From Curtobacterium sp. BH-2-1-1 (GTDB taxonomy: Bacteria > Actinomycetota > Actinomycetes > Actinomycetales > Microbacteriaceae), in the NCBI RefSeq assembly GCF_001806325.1, contig NZ_CP017580.1, positions 372,001 to 436,000 of the forward strand: a stretch of DNA of 64,000 nt, given 5' to 3'. Position numbers and translations under genes: made by a program. The notes under the pieces were generated by a model. That model made no database searches and was not told the DNA's origin. It saw only the letters and a program-made list of their open reading frames with translations. Shown one piece after another: positions 55,873-64,000 of the stretch. Every line of letters begins with the position of its first letter. The first letter of the stretch is position 1.

Positions 55873-56982
55873 TCAGTGGATGCGCAGTTGCGCGACCATC
55901 GGGCAGGCGAACGGGTCACGAGCGGCGAGCCCGACCCGGTTGAGGTACCGGACGACGATGCCGTACGAGCGCAGCAGGGTGGTCTCGGTGTAGGGCACGT
56001 CGAGCGTGTCGCAGTGGTCGCGGACGAGCAGGCGGGCCTGCTTCAGCGCCGGACGCGGCATCGACGGGAACAGGTGGTGCTCCACCTGGTAGTTCAGGCC
56101 ACCCATGAGGAACGAGACCCACCAGCCACCGCGGATGTTGCGGGAGGTGCGGACCTGGCGCGAGAAGAAGTCGACCTTGGCGTCGTGCGCGATGGTCGGC
56201 ATGCCCTTGTGGTTCGGGGCGAACGAGGCGCCCATCATCACACCGAAGACGGCGAGCTGGACCCCGAGGAACGCGCACGCCATGCCGAAGGGCAGGAACC
56301 AGAACACGATCGTCAGGTAGATGCCGAAGCGGGCGACGAGCAGGCCGGCCTCGAGCCAGCGGTGCTTCACGTCGGCCTTCGTGCCGTTGCCCGTGACGAT
56401 GCTCATCACGGCGTAGCGGTGCAGGTTCAGGCCCTCGAGCGTGAGGAGGGGGAAGAACAGCCAGCCCTGGAAGCGCATGAACGTCGTCATGAGCGGGCCC
56501 TTCACCGACGCGGCGTCCTCCGGCAGGAAGCGGATGCCGTCCGGCGCGATGTCCGGGTCCTTGCCGACGGTGTTCGGGTTGCCGTGGTGGCGGGTGTGCT
56601 TGTTCATCCACCACGAGTAGCTGAGGCCGACCATGAACGTGCCGAGCCAGCGGCCGGCGTGGTCGTTCCACTTCTGCGAGGCGAAGACCTGACGGTGCGC
56701 GGCCTCGTGCGAGAGGAACGCGAACTGCGTGAAGAGGACGCCGAGGGCTCCGGCGACGATGAGCTGGAACCACGAGTCGCCGAGGAACGCGAACGCGACC
56801 CAGGCGAGGGCGAGGGTGCCGATGAGGGTTCCGAACAGGGACCAGTAGAAACCGGTGCGGCGGCGCAGGAGGCCGTTGTCCTTCACCTGCGCCAGCAGCG
56901 CGGAGTAGGTCGAGGTGCCCTTGCGGGGACCTGTTGCGGGACGGGTGCGGGTGTAACCCGGTGCGAGCGGAGTGGTGGTCAT
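55873..56982 (-). CDS. Membrane fatty acid (acyl-CoA/acyl-lipid) desaturase
   Basis: 369 residues with four to five membrane helices and all three di-iron histidine boxes: HEAAH (92-96), HTRHH (129-133) and QVEHH (299-303). This is the acyl-CoA/linoleoyl desaturase class (COG3239), similar in layout to DesA3. It introduces a double bond into membrane acyl chains and so raises fluidity. It is followed by a cold-shock gene 14 bp downstream, which points to cold-induced expression. The 167-bp upstream interval shows no clear operator. Confidence 0.93.
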   Translation of the reverse strand: MTTTPLAPGYTRTRPATGPRKGTSTYSALLAQVKDNGLLRRRTGFYWSLFGTLIGTLALAWVAFAFLGDSWFQLIVAGALGVLFTQFAFLSHEAAHRQVFASQKWNDHAGRWLGTFMVGLSYSWWMNKHTRHHGNPNTVGKDPDIAPDGIRFLPEDAASVKGPLMTTFMRFQGWLFFPLLTLEGLNLHRYAVMSIVTGNGTKADVKHRWLEAGLLVARFGIYLTIVFWFLPFGMACAFLGVQLAVFGVMMGASFAPNHKGMPTIAHDAKVDFFSRQVRTSRNIRGGWWVSFLMGGLNYQVEHHLFPSMPRPALKQARLLVRDHCDTLDVPYTETTLLRSYGIVVRYLNRVGLAARDPFACPMVAQLRIH

Positions 56983-57097
56983 GAGGACCGCCTTCCGGTA
57001 CGGATCGGTCCTTCAACCAATGCGAGTGAGTTCACGCGTTTGCGCTTGGCGCGACACTAGGGGCGGAACATGCGTGTTCGCCTGGGAGTCCGGTTTG

Positions 57098-57144
57098 CGT
57101 CGGTCCGTCTGCCACGATCTTCCGTCGGTCCGTCTGCCACGATC
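57098..57144 (+). repeat. Tandem 22-bp direct repeat before a monooxygenase gene
   Basis: CGTCGGTCCGTCTGCCACGA plus TC occurs at 57098-57119 and again at 57123-57144, with no mismatch and a 3-nt gap. The second copy ends 5 nt before the ATG at 57150 and contains CACGAT, a possible -10 box. Confidence 0.85.
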
Positions 57145-57149
57145 GACGC

Positions 57150-58187
57150 ATGCCTCTCGACGGACGCCCCCTCGAACGCCTCGGCTTCCTCACCATCGGG
57201 TCGTTCGACCCGGCACGGCCCCGACTCGGTCACGAGGAGACGCTCCGGGTCATCGAGCGCGCCGAGGCCCTGGGCTTCGACAGCGCGTGGTTGCGGCACC
57301 GGCACGTGCAGCACGGCATCTCCTCCCCCGTCGCGCTGATGGCAGCCGCCTCGCAGCGGACCTCCCGGATCGCGCTCGGGACCGCCGTCACACCGATCGG
57401 CGCCGAGAACCCGTTCCGGCTCGCCGAGGACCTGGCGACGGTCGACGTGCTCCTCGGCGCCCGTCTCAACCCCGGTTTCTCCTCCGGCACCCCGATGCAC
57501 TACGACCTCTACCGGGACGCGCTGTACCCGGACACCGCCGAGCAGGAGGACTTCGGCGACGCCCGACTCCTGCGCTTCCGTGACCTCGTCCGGGGCGACC
57601 CGGTCGTCGAGGTCGCCGAGCAGCGCGGCATCGAGGAGTTCGCCACGACCGTGCAGCCGCAGAGCCCCGGCCTCGCCGACCGGCTCTGGTACGGCACGGG
57701 CAGCACGCGGTCAGCGGTGTGGGCGGCGCGGAACGGTTTCCACCTGCTCACCTCGAGCGTGACGCGGAGCGAGATCGGCACGGACTTCGCGACGAACCAG
57801 CGCGCCCAGGTCGACGCCTACCTCGAGGCGCACCCGTCCCCGGCGACCGCCCGCGTGTCGCAGGGCCTCGTCGTGATCCCCACCGACACGGCGACACCGG
57901 AGCAGGAGGCCCGGTACCGCGCCTACGTCGAGGGTCGGGCGGGTCGCGTCGGGGTGCCGATGGGGCCGGGGAAGCTGCTCTTCGCCGCCGACCTGGTCGG
58001 GACGTCGGCCGAGATCGCTGATCGTCTGCGCGCGGACGCCGGGTACCAGGTCGCCACGGAGGTCGCCTTCGCGCTGCCGTTCTCGTTCGAGGCGGAGGAC
58101 TACGCGCAGATCATCACGGACATGGCGGAGCGGCTCGGGCCGGCGCTCGGGTGGGCGCGGGGGACCGTGGCGACCACCGGTCGCTGA
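57150..58187 (+). CDS. LLM-class flavin-dependent monooxygenase
   Basis: 345 residues of the bacterial-luciferase-like TIM barrel (LGFLTIGSFDPARP, ALGFDSAWLRHRHVQHGISSP, IALGTAVTPIGAENPFRLAEDLATVDVL, LNPGFSSG). Members use FMNH2 or F420. It resembles the putative FMN-dependent oxidoreductases with an extra N-terminal segment. The substrate is unknown. A tandem direct repeat lies at its promoter. Confidence 0.85.
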   Translation: MPLDGRPLERLGFLTIGSFDPARPRLGHEETLRVIERAEALGFDSAWLRHRHVQHGISSPVALMAAASQRTSRIALGTAVTPIGAENPFRLAEDLATVDVLLGARLNPGFSSGTPMHYDLYRDALYPDTAEQEDFGDARLLRFRDLVRGDPVVEVAEQRGIEEFATTVQPQSPGLADRLWYGTGSTRSAVWAARNGFHLLTSSVTRSEIGTDFATNQRAQVDAYLEAHPSPATARVSQGLVVIPTDTATPEQEARYRAYVEGRAGRVGVPMGPGKLLFAADLVGTSAEIADRLRADAGYQVATEVAFALPFSFEAEDYAQIITDMAERLGPALGWARGTVATTGR

Positions 58188-58226
58188 GACCGCCGCGGAG
58201 CGCCCGGTCAACGCCCCGCGCGGTGT

Positions 58227-58976
58227 TCAGTGCGCGGCGAGGAAGGGGTCGAGGACCGCCCACGTCGCCGCGGGTGCCTCCAGGTGCGGAAGGTGCCCCG
58301 CCGCAGGGACGACATGGAACTCGGCACCCGGGACGGCAGCGGCGACGGCCCGCCCGTACGCCGGGGTGACGATGCCGTCGCTCTGGCCGAACACGACGAG
58401 GGTGGGGACCCGCACCGCGCCGAGCCGCCCGAGGAGCGTGGGATCGCTCATGGCCCGACCCGCGAGCACCGCCATCGTCCGTCCGTTCGACTGCTGGACG
58501 GCTCGCTGCTCGGGCGTGGCCGAAGCGGGATCGACGTACCCCCGGTCCGGGTCGTGCCACGCGGCCTCGGCGAGTCCGCGGGCGTCGAGCGCGAAGAAGT
58601 CCGCGATGGGCTCGCCGTCCACCACCGCACCGACGCCGTCGATGTCGACGACGGCGCCGAGCAGTCCGCTGGAGCGCTCGTCGGCCGCTGCCTGCACCGC
58701 CATCTCGAGGGCGATCCAGCCGCCGATCGAGGAGCCGATCACGACGACGTCACGCTGCCCCTCGGCGAGCAGGCGCTCGAGGTACGCGGTCGCGAGGGCG
58801 GCGATCGAGTCGAGGTCGTCAGGGCGCTCGGTGCCGTTCCACCCGGGGTGGGTGGGCGCGAGGACGTGGTGGTCGGCGGCGAGGTGACGGACGATCGGCT
58901 CGACGGTCTGCGGGCCGCCGCCGCCGTGCAGGACGAGCGCGACGCGGCCGTTCGTGTCCGGGAGGGTGAGATCCAT
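58227..58976 (-). CDS. Alpha/beta-hydrolase
   Basis: 249 residues. HGGGGP oxyanion loop, nucleophile in GSSIGG, FGQSDGIV with the acid, and GHLPHLE with the histidine. It is divergent from a MarR regulator with a shared short promoter region. It probably hydrolyses a small ester or acts in detoxification under MarR control (inference). Confidence 0.85.
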   Translation of the reverse strand: MDLTLPDTNGRVALVLHGGGGPQTVEPIVRHLAADHHVLAPTHPGWNGTERPDDLDSIAALATAYLERLLAEGQRDVVVIGSSIGGWIALEMAVQAAADERSSGLLGAVVDIDGVGAVVDGEPIADFFALDARGLAEAAWHDPDRGYVDPASATPEQRAVQQSNGRTMAVLAGRAMSDPTLLGRLGAVRVPTLVVFGQSDGIVTPAYGRAVAAAVPGAEFHVVPAAGHLPHLEAPAATWAVLDPFLAAH

Positions 58977-59001
58977 GTCGGTCTACCTTTCTCAACATGT
59001 T

Positions 59002-59023
59002 TATCTAAGGATGCTGATACCGT
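59002..59023. promoter_or_regulatory. Putative MarR operator and -10 box
   Basis: TATC (59002-59005) and GATA (59016-59019) form the outer arms of an AT-rich 18-bp site in the 53-bp divergent interval. TACCGT (59018-59023) ends 6 nt before the marR-type ATG. Confidence 0.45.
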
Positions 59024-59029
59024 AACACC

Positions 59030-59461
59030 ATGTCGACCGATCTCGAAGCACTCGGACAAGCGATGAAGCGCGCCCAGTACCGGAACCACCGCAGGATGGA
59101 CGCCGCTCTGGGCGAAGCCGGGGTGTCCCTGGTGCAGTGGGACGCGCTCCGGGCGATCGACCGGATGCCGGCGGCGTCCGGGCACGACCTCGCGGTCGCG
59201 ACGTTCCAGAGCGACCAGTCGTTCGGCACGCTCGCGAACCGCCTGCTCGACCGCGGCCTGATCGCACGCTCGGCGGGGCGGGGCCGTCGGATCGAGCACG
59301 CGCTCACCGACGACGGCCGCGCGGCGTTGGCGGCCGGGCACCGCATCGCGGCGGTCGTGCTCGAGGACCTGTTCGCGCCGCTCGACGAGTCGGAGCGCAC
59401 GGCGCTCGACCGCCTGCTCGACCGGCTCCTCGTGCACGAGCCCGCACCGGGAGCGGTGTGA
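59030..59461 (+). CDS. MarR-family regulator
   Basis: 143 residues. The winged helix is DALRAIDRMPAASGHDLAVATFQSD split over helices, with the wing RSAGRGRRIEHALTDDGRAAL. It is divergent from an alpha/beta-hydrolase, its probable target. The message appears leaderless (TACCGT-N6-ATG). Confidence 0.88.
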   Translation: MSTDLEALGQAMKRAQYRNHRRMDAALGEAGVSLVQWDALRAIDRMPAASGHDLAVATFQSDQSFGTLANRLLDRGLIARSAGRGRRIEHALTDDGRAALAAGHRIAAVVLEDLFAPLDESERTALDRLLDRLLVHEPAPGAV

Positions 59462-59572
59462 GCGACCGCGTCGGGGCACATCCCGCGCCCGGGGGCTACC
59501 ATCCGCTGCAGCAGAGCAGCCGTCGCCGCTGAGGGGTCCCGACGGGAGCTCGTCGGCCGGCAGGACTGGTGG

Positions 59573-60172
59573 ATGACCATGACGACGGAGCACGTGATCA
59601 AACCGCTGACCCGCGCGACGTTCCCCGCGTGGCGGGCCCTCGCGGCGAAGCACAACGGCGTCTGGGGCGGGTGCTACTGCTCGTACTTCCACGGTGACAC
59701 CGACACCACGGTGAAGAGCGAGTACGACCGGGTGACCTTCAAGGAGCGCCTCGTGGACGAAGGGGTCGCACACGCAGCCCTGGTGTTCGAGGGCGAGGAC
59801 GCGATCGCCTGGTGCCAGTTCGGCAGCCCCGCGGAGCTGCCGAACATCTACCACCGCAAGCAGTACGACGTCGGCGAACCCGCACCGCCCCCGTGGCGCA
59901 TCACGTGCTTCTTCGTCGACCGGGACCACCGGCGGTCCGGGGTCGCTCGCGAAGCGCTCGACGGTGCGCTGGGGTTGATCGCGGAGGCGGGCGGCGGCGA
60001 GGTCGTCTCGTTCCCGAATGAGCTCACTCCGGGCAAGCGGACCTCGTCGTCCTTCCTGCACAACGGCACGAGGGCGATGTTCGAGCAGGCGGGCTTCACG
60101 TTCGAGCGCCACATCGGCACGAGCAAGACCGTCATGCGGTTGACCGTCCCCCCGGCTCCGGTGGTCGGCTGA
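59573..60172 (+). CDS. GNAT-family N-acetyltransferase
   Basis: 199 residues with a GNAT fold: CFFVDRDHRRSGVAREAL is the acetyl-CoA-binding strand 4 and helix 3. The N-terminal motif GGCYCSYFHG and TFKERLVDEGVAHAALVFEG occur in a known but uncharacterised GNAT subgroup. ATG 59573 has AGGA 7 nt upstream; ATG 59579 is an alternative. It stands alone, followed by a family B-like element. Confidence 0.85.
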   Translation: MTMTTEHVIKPLTRATFPAWRALAAKHNGVWGGCYCSYFHGDTDTTVKSEYDRVTFKERLVDEGVAHAALVFEGEDAIAWCQFGSPAELPNIYHRKQYDVGEPAPPPWRITCFFVDRDHRRSGVAREALDGALGLIAEAGGGEVVSFPNELTPGKRTSSSFLHNGTRAMFEQAGFTFERHIGTSKTVMRLTVPPAPVVG

Positions 60173-60190
60173 CGGCAGCTCCACCGCCTT

Positions 60191-60228
60191 CCAGGAGGCA
60201 CGGTGCGGGCCCGCCACGCGCCTCCGGT
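60191..60228. repeat. Degenerate family B palindrome
   Basis: CCAGGAGGCACGGTGCG with an imperfect complementary arm ending in GCGCCTCCGG. It follows the GNAT gene and precedes the tRNA-Pro terminator. Confidence 0.6.
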
Positions 60229-60272
60229 CCGATGACGTGGACGTCCGACCTGGTGGCTGCCGCGAACGACTG

Positions 60273-60306
60273 AAGCCCCGACGGAACCAGCGTTCCGTCG
60301 GGGCTT
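60273..60306 (-). terminator. Terminator of tRNA-Pro
   Basis: AAGCCCCGACGGAAC with its exact complement (15-bp stem, CAGC loop) directly after the tRNA on the minus strand. It can also stop the GNAT transcript. Confidence 0.85.
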
Positions 60307-60311
60307 TCCGG

Positions 60312-60385
<74 letters not shown>

Positions 60386-60573
60386 CGAGCCCCGAGGGAC
60401 CCACGTCGCCCGCGTCCGACCGGAGCGCGGAGCAACCCGACAAGCATAGCGGACGCCGGCCCCCTCCCGCGCCACGCGGTGTCGTCCCGCGCGAGTCGTC
60501 CAGTGCGTCGCGGCTCCACACGACACCCGTCGGATTCCCAGGGTCCCCGCCGGCCGGCTCGTAGGGTGGCCCG

Positions 60574-62082
60574 ATGCGTTCCGGTCCCACCTCCCGTGTC
60601 CTCCTCGCACTCGCAGCAGCCGGCCTGCTGCTCGGAGCCGCCGGGTGCACCGGGTCACAGACCGAGACACCCCGGCCGACCCTCGCGAAGGCGACGGCGG
60701 AGTCCGTGTCGGTCGCGGCCCAGTCCGACGCCGCCGAACGGTCCGTCCGGACGAGCCGCGCGCTGTTCGCGTCCGCTCCCGGAGCCGTCGTCGCGCCCGC
60801 CGACGACGCCGACGCCGTGCGGTCCGCGGCGAGCGCCGCCGAGGCGGCCCACGTCCCGGTCCTCCTCACCGGGAAGGACGAGTCGACGGGGAAGGGCGAG
60901 TCGACGGCGAAGGACGGGTCGCCGGCGGCGCACGAACTCGAGCGCCTCGGCGCCCGCTGGTACCAGGCCGAGGGCGACGTCGCGATCGACACCGACGTCC
61001 CCGAGCAGGACGCACCGGACGGCGGGGACGCGCCGGAGCCGAGCCGCGCCTCCAGGCAGGCCACCGTCGTCGTGGCGGACGCGACCGCCGACGCCGCATC
61101 CGTGGCGACCGCGAAGGCGGCGGGTGCCCGCGTCGTGACGATGCCGGACGGCGTGACGGACCCCGCGGCCGCGCCGGACGTCGTGACCGCACTGCACGAG
61201 CGGAGCGACCACCCGACGGTGCTGGTGGGGGCGGCGTTCGCCGACCTGCCGGACCCGGAGTGGACCGTGCGCGCCGCCGAGAACGGGTGGCAGCTGCCCG
61301 ACGGCGGGCAACGGCCGTTCGACGGACACCGGTACGTGGCACTCTACGGTGCGCCGGGAGCGCCCGCGCTCGGCGTCCTCGGTGAGCAGGACCCGACGGC
61401 GACGGTGCAGCGCGCGAAGTCCGTCGCGGCGTCCTACAAGGGGCTCGGCGACGTGCCGATCACGCCCGCGATGGAGGTCATCGCGACCGTCGCCGCCGGG
61501 GACGCCGGCGCGGACGGGGACTACTCGACCGAGCTGCCCGTGTCGACGCTCGAGCCCTACGTCGATGCCGCGCACGACGCCGGGATGCCCGTGATCCTCG
61601 ATCTCCAGCCGGGGCGCGCGGACTTCTTGTCGCAGGCGAAGCGGTACGAGTCGCTCCTGTCGAAGCCGGGCGTGTGGCTGGCGCTCGACCCCGAGTGGCG
61701 GCTCGGGCACGACCAGGTCCCGCTCGAGCAGATCGGGAGTGTGAAGGCCTCCGAGGTGAACGAGGTGTCCTCGTGGCTCGCGGACCTGGTCCGCTCGAAG
61801 GGGCTCCCCCCGAAGGCGTTCGTGCTCCACCAGTTCCGGCTGTCGATGATCCAGGACCGCGCGTCGCTCGAGCAGCACCCCGAGCTCGACATGCTCGTGC
61901 ACGTCGACGGACAGGGATCGCAGCCGGACAAGCAGGCGACGTGGAAGGCGCTGCACGTCGGGGCGCCCGAGGGCATCCACTGGGGATGGAAGAACTTCTA
62001 CGACGAGGACCAGCCGATGCTGACGCCGCAGCAGACCATGGCGGACGTGGCGCCGACACCGTCGCTGATCACGTACCAGTAG
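60574..62082 (+). CDS. Large lipoprotein of unknown function
   Basis: 502 residues. Signal with lipobox LLGAAGC. The first half has repeated segments of the type AVVAPADDADAVRSAASAAEAAHVPVLLTG and VVTMPDGV, which recall the cell-wall-binding repeat 2 modules of Actinobacteria. The second half looks like an enzyme-type alpha/beta domain (PVILDLQPGRADFLSQAKRYE, WLALDPEWRL, PPKAFVLHQFRLSMIQDR). A short Lys-Asp/Glu-Ser-Thr repeat (GKDEST, GKGEST, AKDGS) lies in the middle. I cannot name a function. TAGGGT (60562-60567) ends 6 nt before the ATG. Confidence 0.75.
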   Translation: MRSGPTSRVLLALAAAGLLLGAAGCTGSQTETPRPTLAKATAESVSVAAQSDAAERSVRTSRALFASAPGAVVAPADDADAVRSAASAAEAAHVPVLLTGKDESTGKGESTAKDGSPAAHELERLGARWYQAEGDVAIDTDVPEQDAPDGGDAPEPSRASRQATVVVADATADAASVATAKAAGARVVTMPDGVTDPAAAPDVVTALHERSDHPTVLVGAAFADLPDPEWTVRAAENGWQLPDGGQRPFDGHRYVALYGAPGAPALGVLGEQDPTATVQRAKSVAASYKGLGDVPITPAMEVIATVAAGDAGADGDYSTELPVSTLEPYVDAAHDAGMPVILDLQPGRADFLSQAKRYESLLSKPGVWLALDPEWRLGHDQVPLEQIGSVKASEVNEVSSWLADLVRSKGLPPKAFVLHQFRLSMIQDRASLEQHPELDMLVHVDGQGSQPDKQATWKALHVGAPEGIHWGWKNFYDEDQPMLTPQQTMADVAPTPSLITYQ

Positions 62083-62205
62083 CGTTTTCCACAGACTGGC
62101 GCGCCCCGCTCGGCGGCGACGCGGAGCGTTGCGCGGGGCGCGCCGACCGAGCCTGCGAGGGAGGACGACCCGCGTTTCGTCGGTCGGTGCTGACAGCATG
62201 GGGTC

Positions 62206-64000
62206 ATGTCTGTAGCCCCGTCACCTGCTCCGCCGTCCCCCGCGATCGCTGCGGAGGCGCAGGAGGCGCTGCACGCCCTGACCGGGCGGCCCGACGCGGT
62301 GTTCCACCCCGGGCAGCTCGAGGCGATCTCGGCGCTGGTCGAGCATCGGCAGCGCGCCCTCGTGGTGCAGCGCACCGGGTGGGGGAAGTCCGCCGTGTAC
62401 TTCCTCGCGACCCTGCTGCTCCGGCGACGCGGGGGCGGCCCGACCGTGCTCGTGTCGCCGCTGCTCGCACTCATGCGCGACCAGGTCGCCGCGGCTGCCC
62501 GGGCCGGGGTGCGTGCGGTGTCGATCAACTCGGCGAACGCGCACGAGTGGGGTGAGACGCAGGCGGCGCTCGCCCGCGACGAGGTGGACGTCCTGCTCGT
62601 CTCCCCCGAGCGGCTCAACAACCCGAGGTTCCGCGACGAACAGCTGCCGACGCTCATCGCCCGCATGGGCATGCTCGTCGTCGACGAGGCGCACTGCATC
62701 TCCGACTGGGGGCACGACTTCCGGCCGGACTACCGCCGGCTGGCCGAGCTCATCCGGTCGCTCCCCCACGGCGTGCCCGTCCTCGCCACCACCGCGACGG
62801 CGAACGAGCGCGTGGTCGAGGACGTCGCCGAGCAGCTGACCGCCGGCCCCGACGACCCCGTGTTCACCATCCGCGGGTCCCTCGCGCGGGCCTCGCTGCG
62901 GCTCGGCGTGCTGTCGCTCCCCGACGCCCGACAGCGGCTCGGCTGGTTGCTCGCGCACCTCGGCGACCTGCCGGGCAGCGGCATCATCTACACGCTCACC
63001 GTCTCCGCGGCCGAGGACATCGCCCGGCTACTGCGCGACAACGGGTACTCGGTCCGCGCCTACACCGGGCGCACCGACACTGACGAGCGCGAGCAGCTCG
63101 AGCAGCAGCTCAAGGGCAACGAGCTGAAGGCCCTCGTCGCGACGAGTGCGCTCGGGATGGGGTTCGACAAGCCGGACCTGGGCTTCGTCGTCCACGTCGG
63201 GGCGCCGTCCTCCCCCGTGGCGTACTACCAGCAGATCGGTCGTGCCGGTCGCGCCACCGACAACGCCGACGTGCTCCTGCTGCCCGGGCGTGAAGACCAA
63301 GAGATCTGGCAGTACTTCGCGAGTGCCTCGATGCCGACCGAGTCCCGGGCGTCCGCGGTGCTGCACGCGCTGTCCCGTGACTTCGCGATGTCGACCGTCG
63401 CCCTCGAGGGACTGGTCGACATCAAGCGCTCCACCCTCGAACTCCTGCTCAAGGTGCTCGATGTCGACGGCGCCGTCCAGCGCGTCGCCGGCGGGTGGGT
63501 CGCCACGGGGCAGCCGTGGGAGTACGACGCGCCCCGCTACGAGCGGGTCGCCGCTGCCCGCGCTGCCGAGGCCGCGTCGATGCTCGACTACGAGTCCACG
63601 TCGCAGTGCCGCATGCAGCTCCTGCAGCAGGACCTCGACGACCCGTCCGCCGAACCGTGCGGTCGCTGCGACAACTGCACCGACGCCTGGTACCCGACGT
63701 CGGTGTCGTCGTCGGACGCCTCGGGTGCCGCCGCGGCACTCGACAAGGTCGGGGTCGAGATCGCCCCGCGCGCCCAGTGGCCGTCGGGCATGTCGTCGCT
63801 CGGCGTCCCCGTGCGCGGCAAGATCAGCGCTGACGAGCTCGTCCAGCCCGGACGCGCCGTCGCCCGACTCACCGACCTCGGGTGGGGTGGGCCGCTCCGT
63901 GCCCTCTTCGCACCGGGGGTCCCCGATGCCCCGATCTCGCGGGAGCTCGTCGACGGGTGCGTCCGTGCGCTCAAGGACTGGCCGTGGGAGACCCGTCCGA
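62206..64000 (+). CDS. RecQ-type ATP-dependent DNA helicase (5' part, runs off the window)
   Basis: 598 codons are visible and open to base 64000. Walker A is TGWGKS (57-62), the DEAH box is at 160-163, and LGMGFDKPDLGFVVHVG and YYQQIGRAGRA are helicase motifs V and VI. The zinc-site cysteines C468, C485, C488 and C491 (CGRCDNC) follow. This is the RecQ core. The RecQ-C/HRDC part is not evident, and the open end suggests a further domain beyond the window. It unwinds DNA in repair or recombination. The start ATG 62206 lies 6 nt after a CAGCAT box. Confidence 0.9.
   Translation, partial: MSVAPSPAPPSPAIAAEAQEALHALTGRPDAVFHPGQLEAISALVEHRQRALVVQRTGWGKSAVYFLATLLLRRRGGGPTVLVSPLLALMRDQVAAAARAGVRAVSINSANAHEWGETQAALARDEVDVLLVSPERLNNPRFRDEQLPTLIARMGMLVVDEAHCISDWGHDFRPDYRRLAELIRSLPHGVPVLATTATANERVVEDVAEQLTAGPDDPVFTIRGSLARASLRLGVLSLPDARQRLGWLLAHLGDLPGSGIIYTLTVSAAEDIARLLRDNGYSVRAYTGRTDTDEREQLEQQLKGNELKALVATSALGMGFDKPDLGFVVHVGAPSSPVAYYQQIGRAGRATDNADVLLLPGREDQEIWQYFASASMPTESRASAVLHALSRDFAMSTVALEGLVDIKRSTLELLLKVLDVDGAVQRVAGGWVATGQPWEYDAPRYERVAAARAAEAASMLDYESTSQCRMQLLQQDLDDPSAEPCGRCDNCTDAWYPTSVSSSDASGAAAALDKVGVEIAPRAQWPSGMSSLGVPVRGKISADELVQPGRAVARLTDLGWGGPLRALFAPGVPDAPISRELVDGCVRALKDWPWETRP

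Noticed and set aside
62086..62095. TTTTCCACA, a DnaA-box-like 9-mer
   Set aside because: A single copy without further boxes, AT-rich region or neighbouring dnaA/dnaN; no support for an origin.

Overview
The window is GC-rich actinobacterial chromosome. The rRNA sequences, TAT-type lipoproteins, frequent GTG starts, many apparently leaderless genes and dense plant-sugar catabolism suggest a plant-associated member of the Microbacteriaceae, with Curtobacterium or a close relative as my best guess. That taxonomic call is inference. No phage, insertion sequence, integrase or CRISPR array was seen.

Layout. 1-3656: end of an unknown gene, a secreted GH16-like protein, tRNA-Gln, a flavin disulfide-reductase-like protein and gltX. 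3724-9484: a complete 16S-23S-5S rRNA operon on the minus strand with no tRNA in its spacer. 9637-17823: rlmN, an NlpC/P60 hydrolase, a PPOX-fold protein divergent from a MocR regulator, an AraC regulator coupled to an unannotated 59-residue ORF and to a hydrolase, and a YtrA-type GntR with a DUF1648 membrane protein.

17924-27475: a compact cluster that reads as a D-apiose/D-apionate catabolic pathway: lactonase (apnL), oxidoisomerase (apnO), 3-oxo-isoapionate decarboxylase (oiaC), L-erythrulose kinase (lerK), two isomerases (lerI, derI), an MFS importer, an SDR and a FadR-type regulator. Three copies of one operator (core CAACCGGTTGACC) lie in its two divergent promoter regions. The expected end product is D-erythrose 4-phosphate.

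28326-40191: a second regulon around a LacI regulator. It has two matching operators (GGAAAGCGCTTGCC), one before a minus-strand triad (TIM-barrel epimerase, DUF993 aldolase-like, Gfo/Idh/MocA) and one before a plus-strand ABC sugar importer, a toroid-lyase-like protein and a Gfo/Idh/MocA-PmoA fusion. The substrate is unknown; this is the best candidate for an undescribed system.

40188-50641: a TPR protein, a Ser/Thr kinase with a C-terminal GAF domain, a GH43 arabinanase-like enzyme, a DHFR-like protein, a two-gene ABC-2 exporter, an Imm-5-like protein coupled to a rifampin ADP-ribosyltransferase (arr), and an AraC regulator divergent from a GH4 glycosidase. 50769-53894: an ABC sugar importer downstream of the GH4 gene. 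53937-64000: TetR/quinone reductase, desaturase with cold-shock gene, a luciferase-like monooxygenase, hydrolase/MarR, GNAT, tRNA-Pro, an orphan lipoprotein and the 5' part of a RecQ-type helicase.

Across the window there are two families of dispersed intergenic palindromes, and a recurrent TANNNT box 6-7 nt before start codons that implies widespread leaderless transcription and helped choose several starts.
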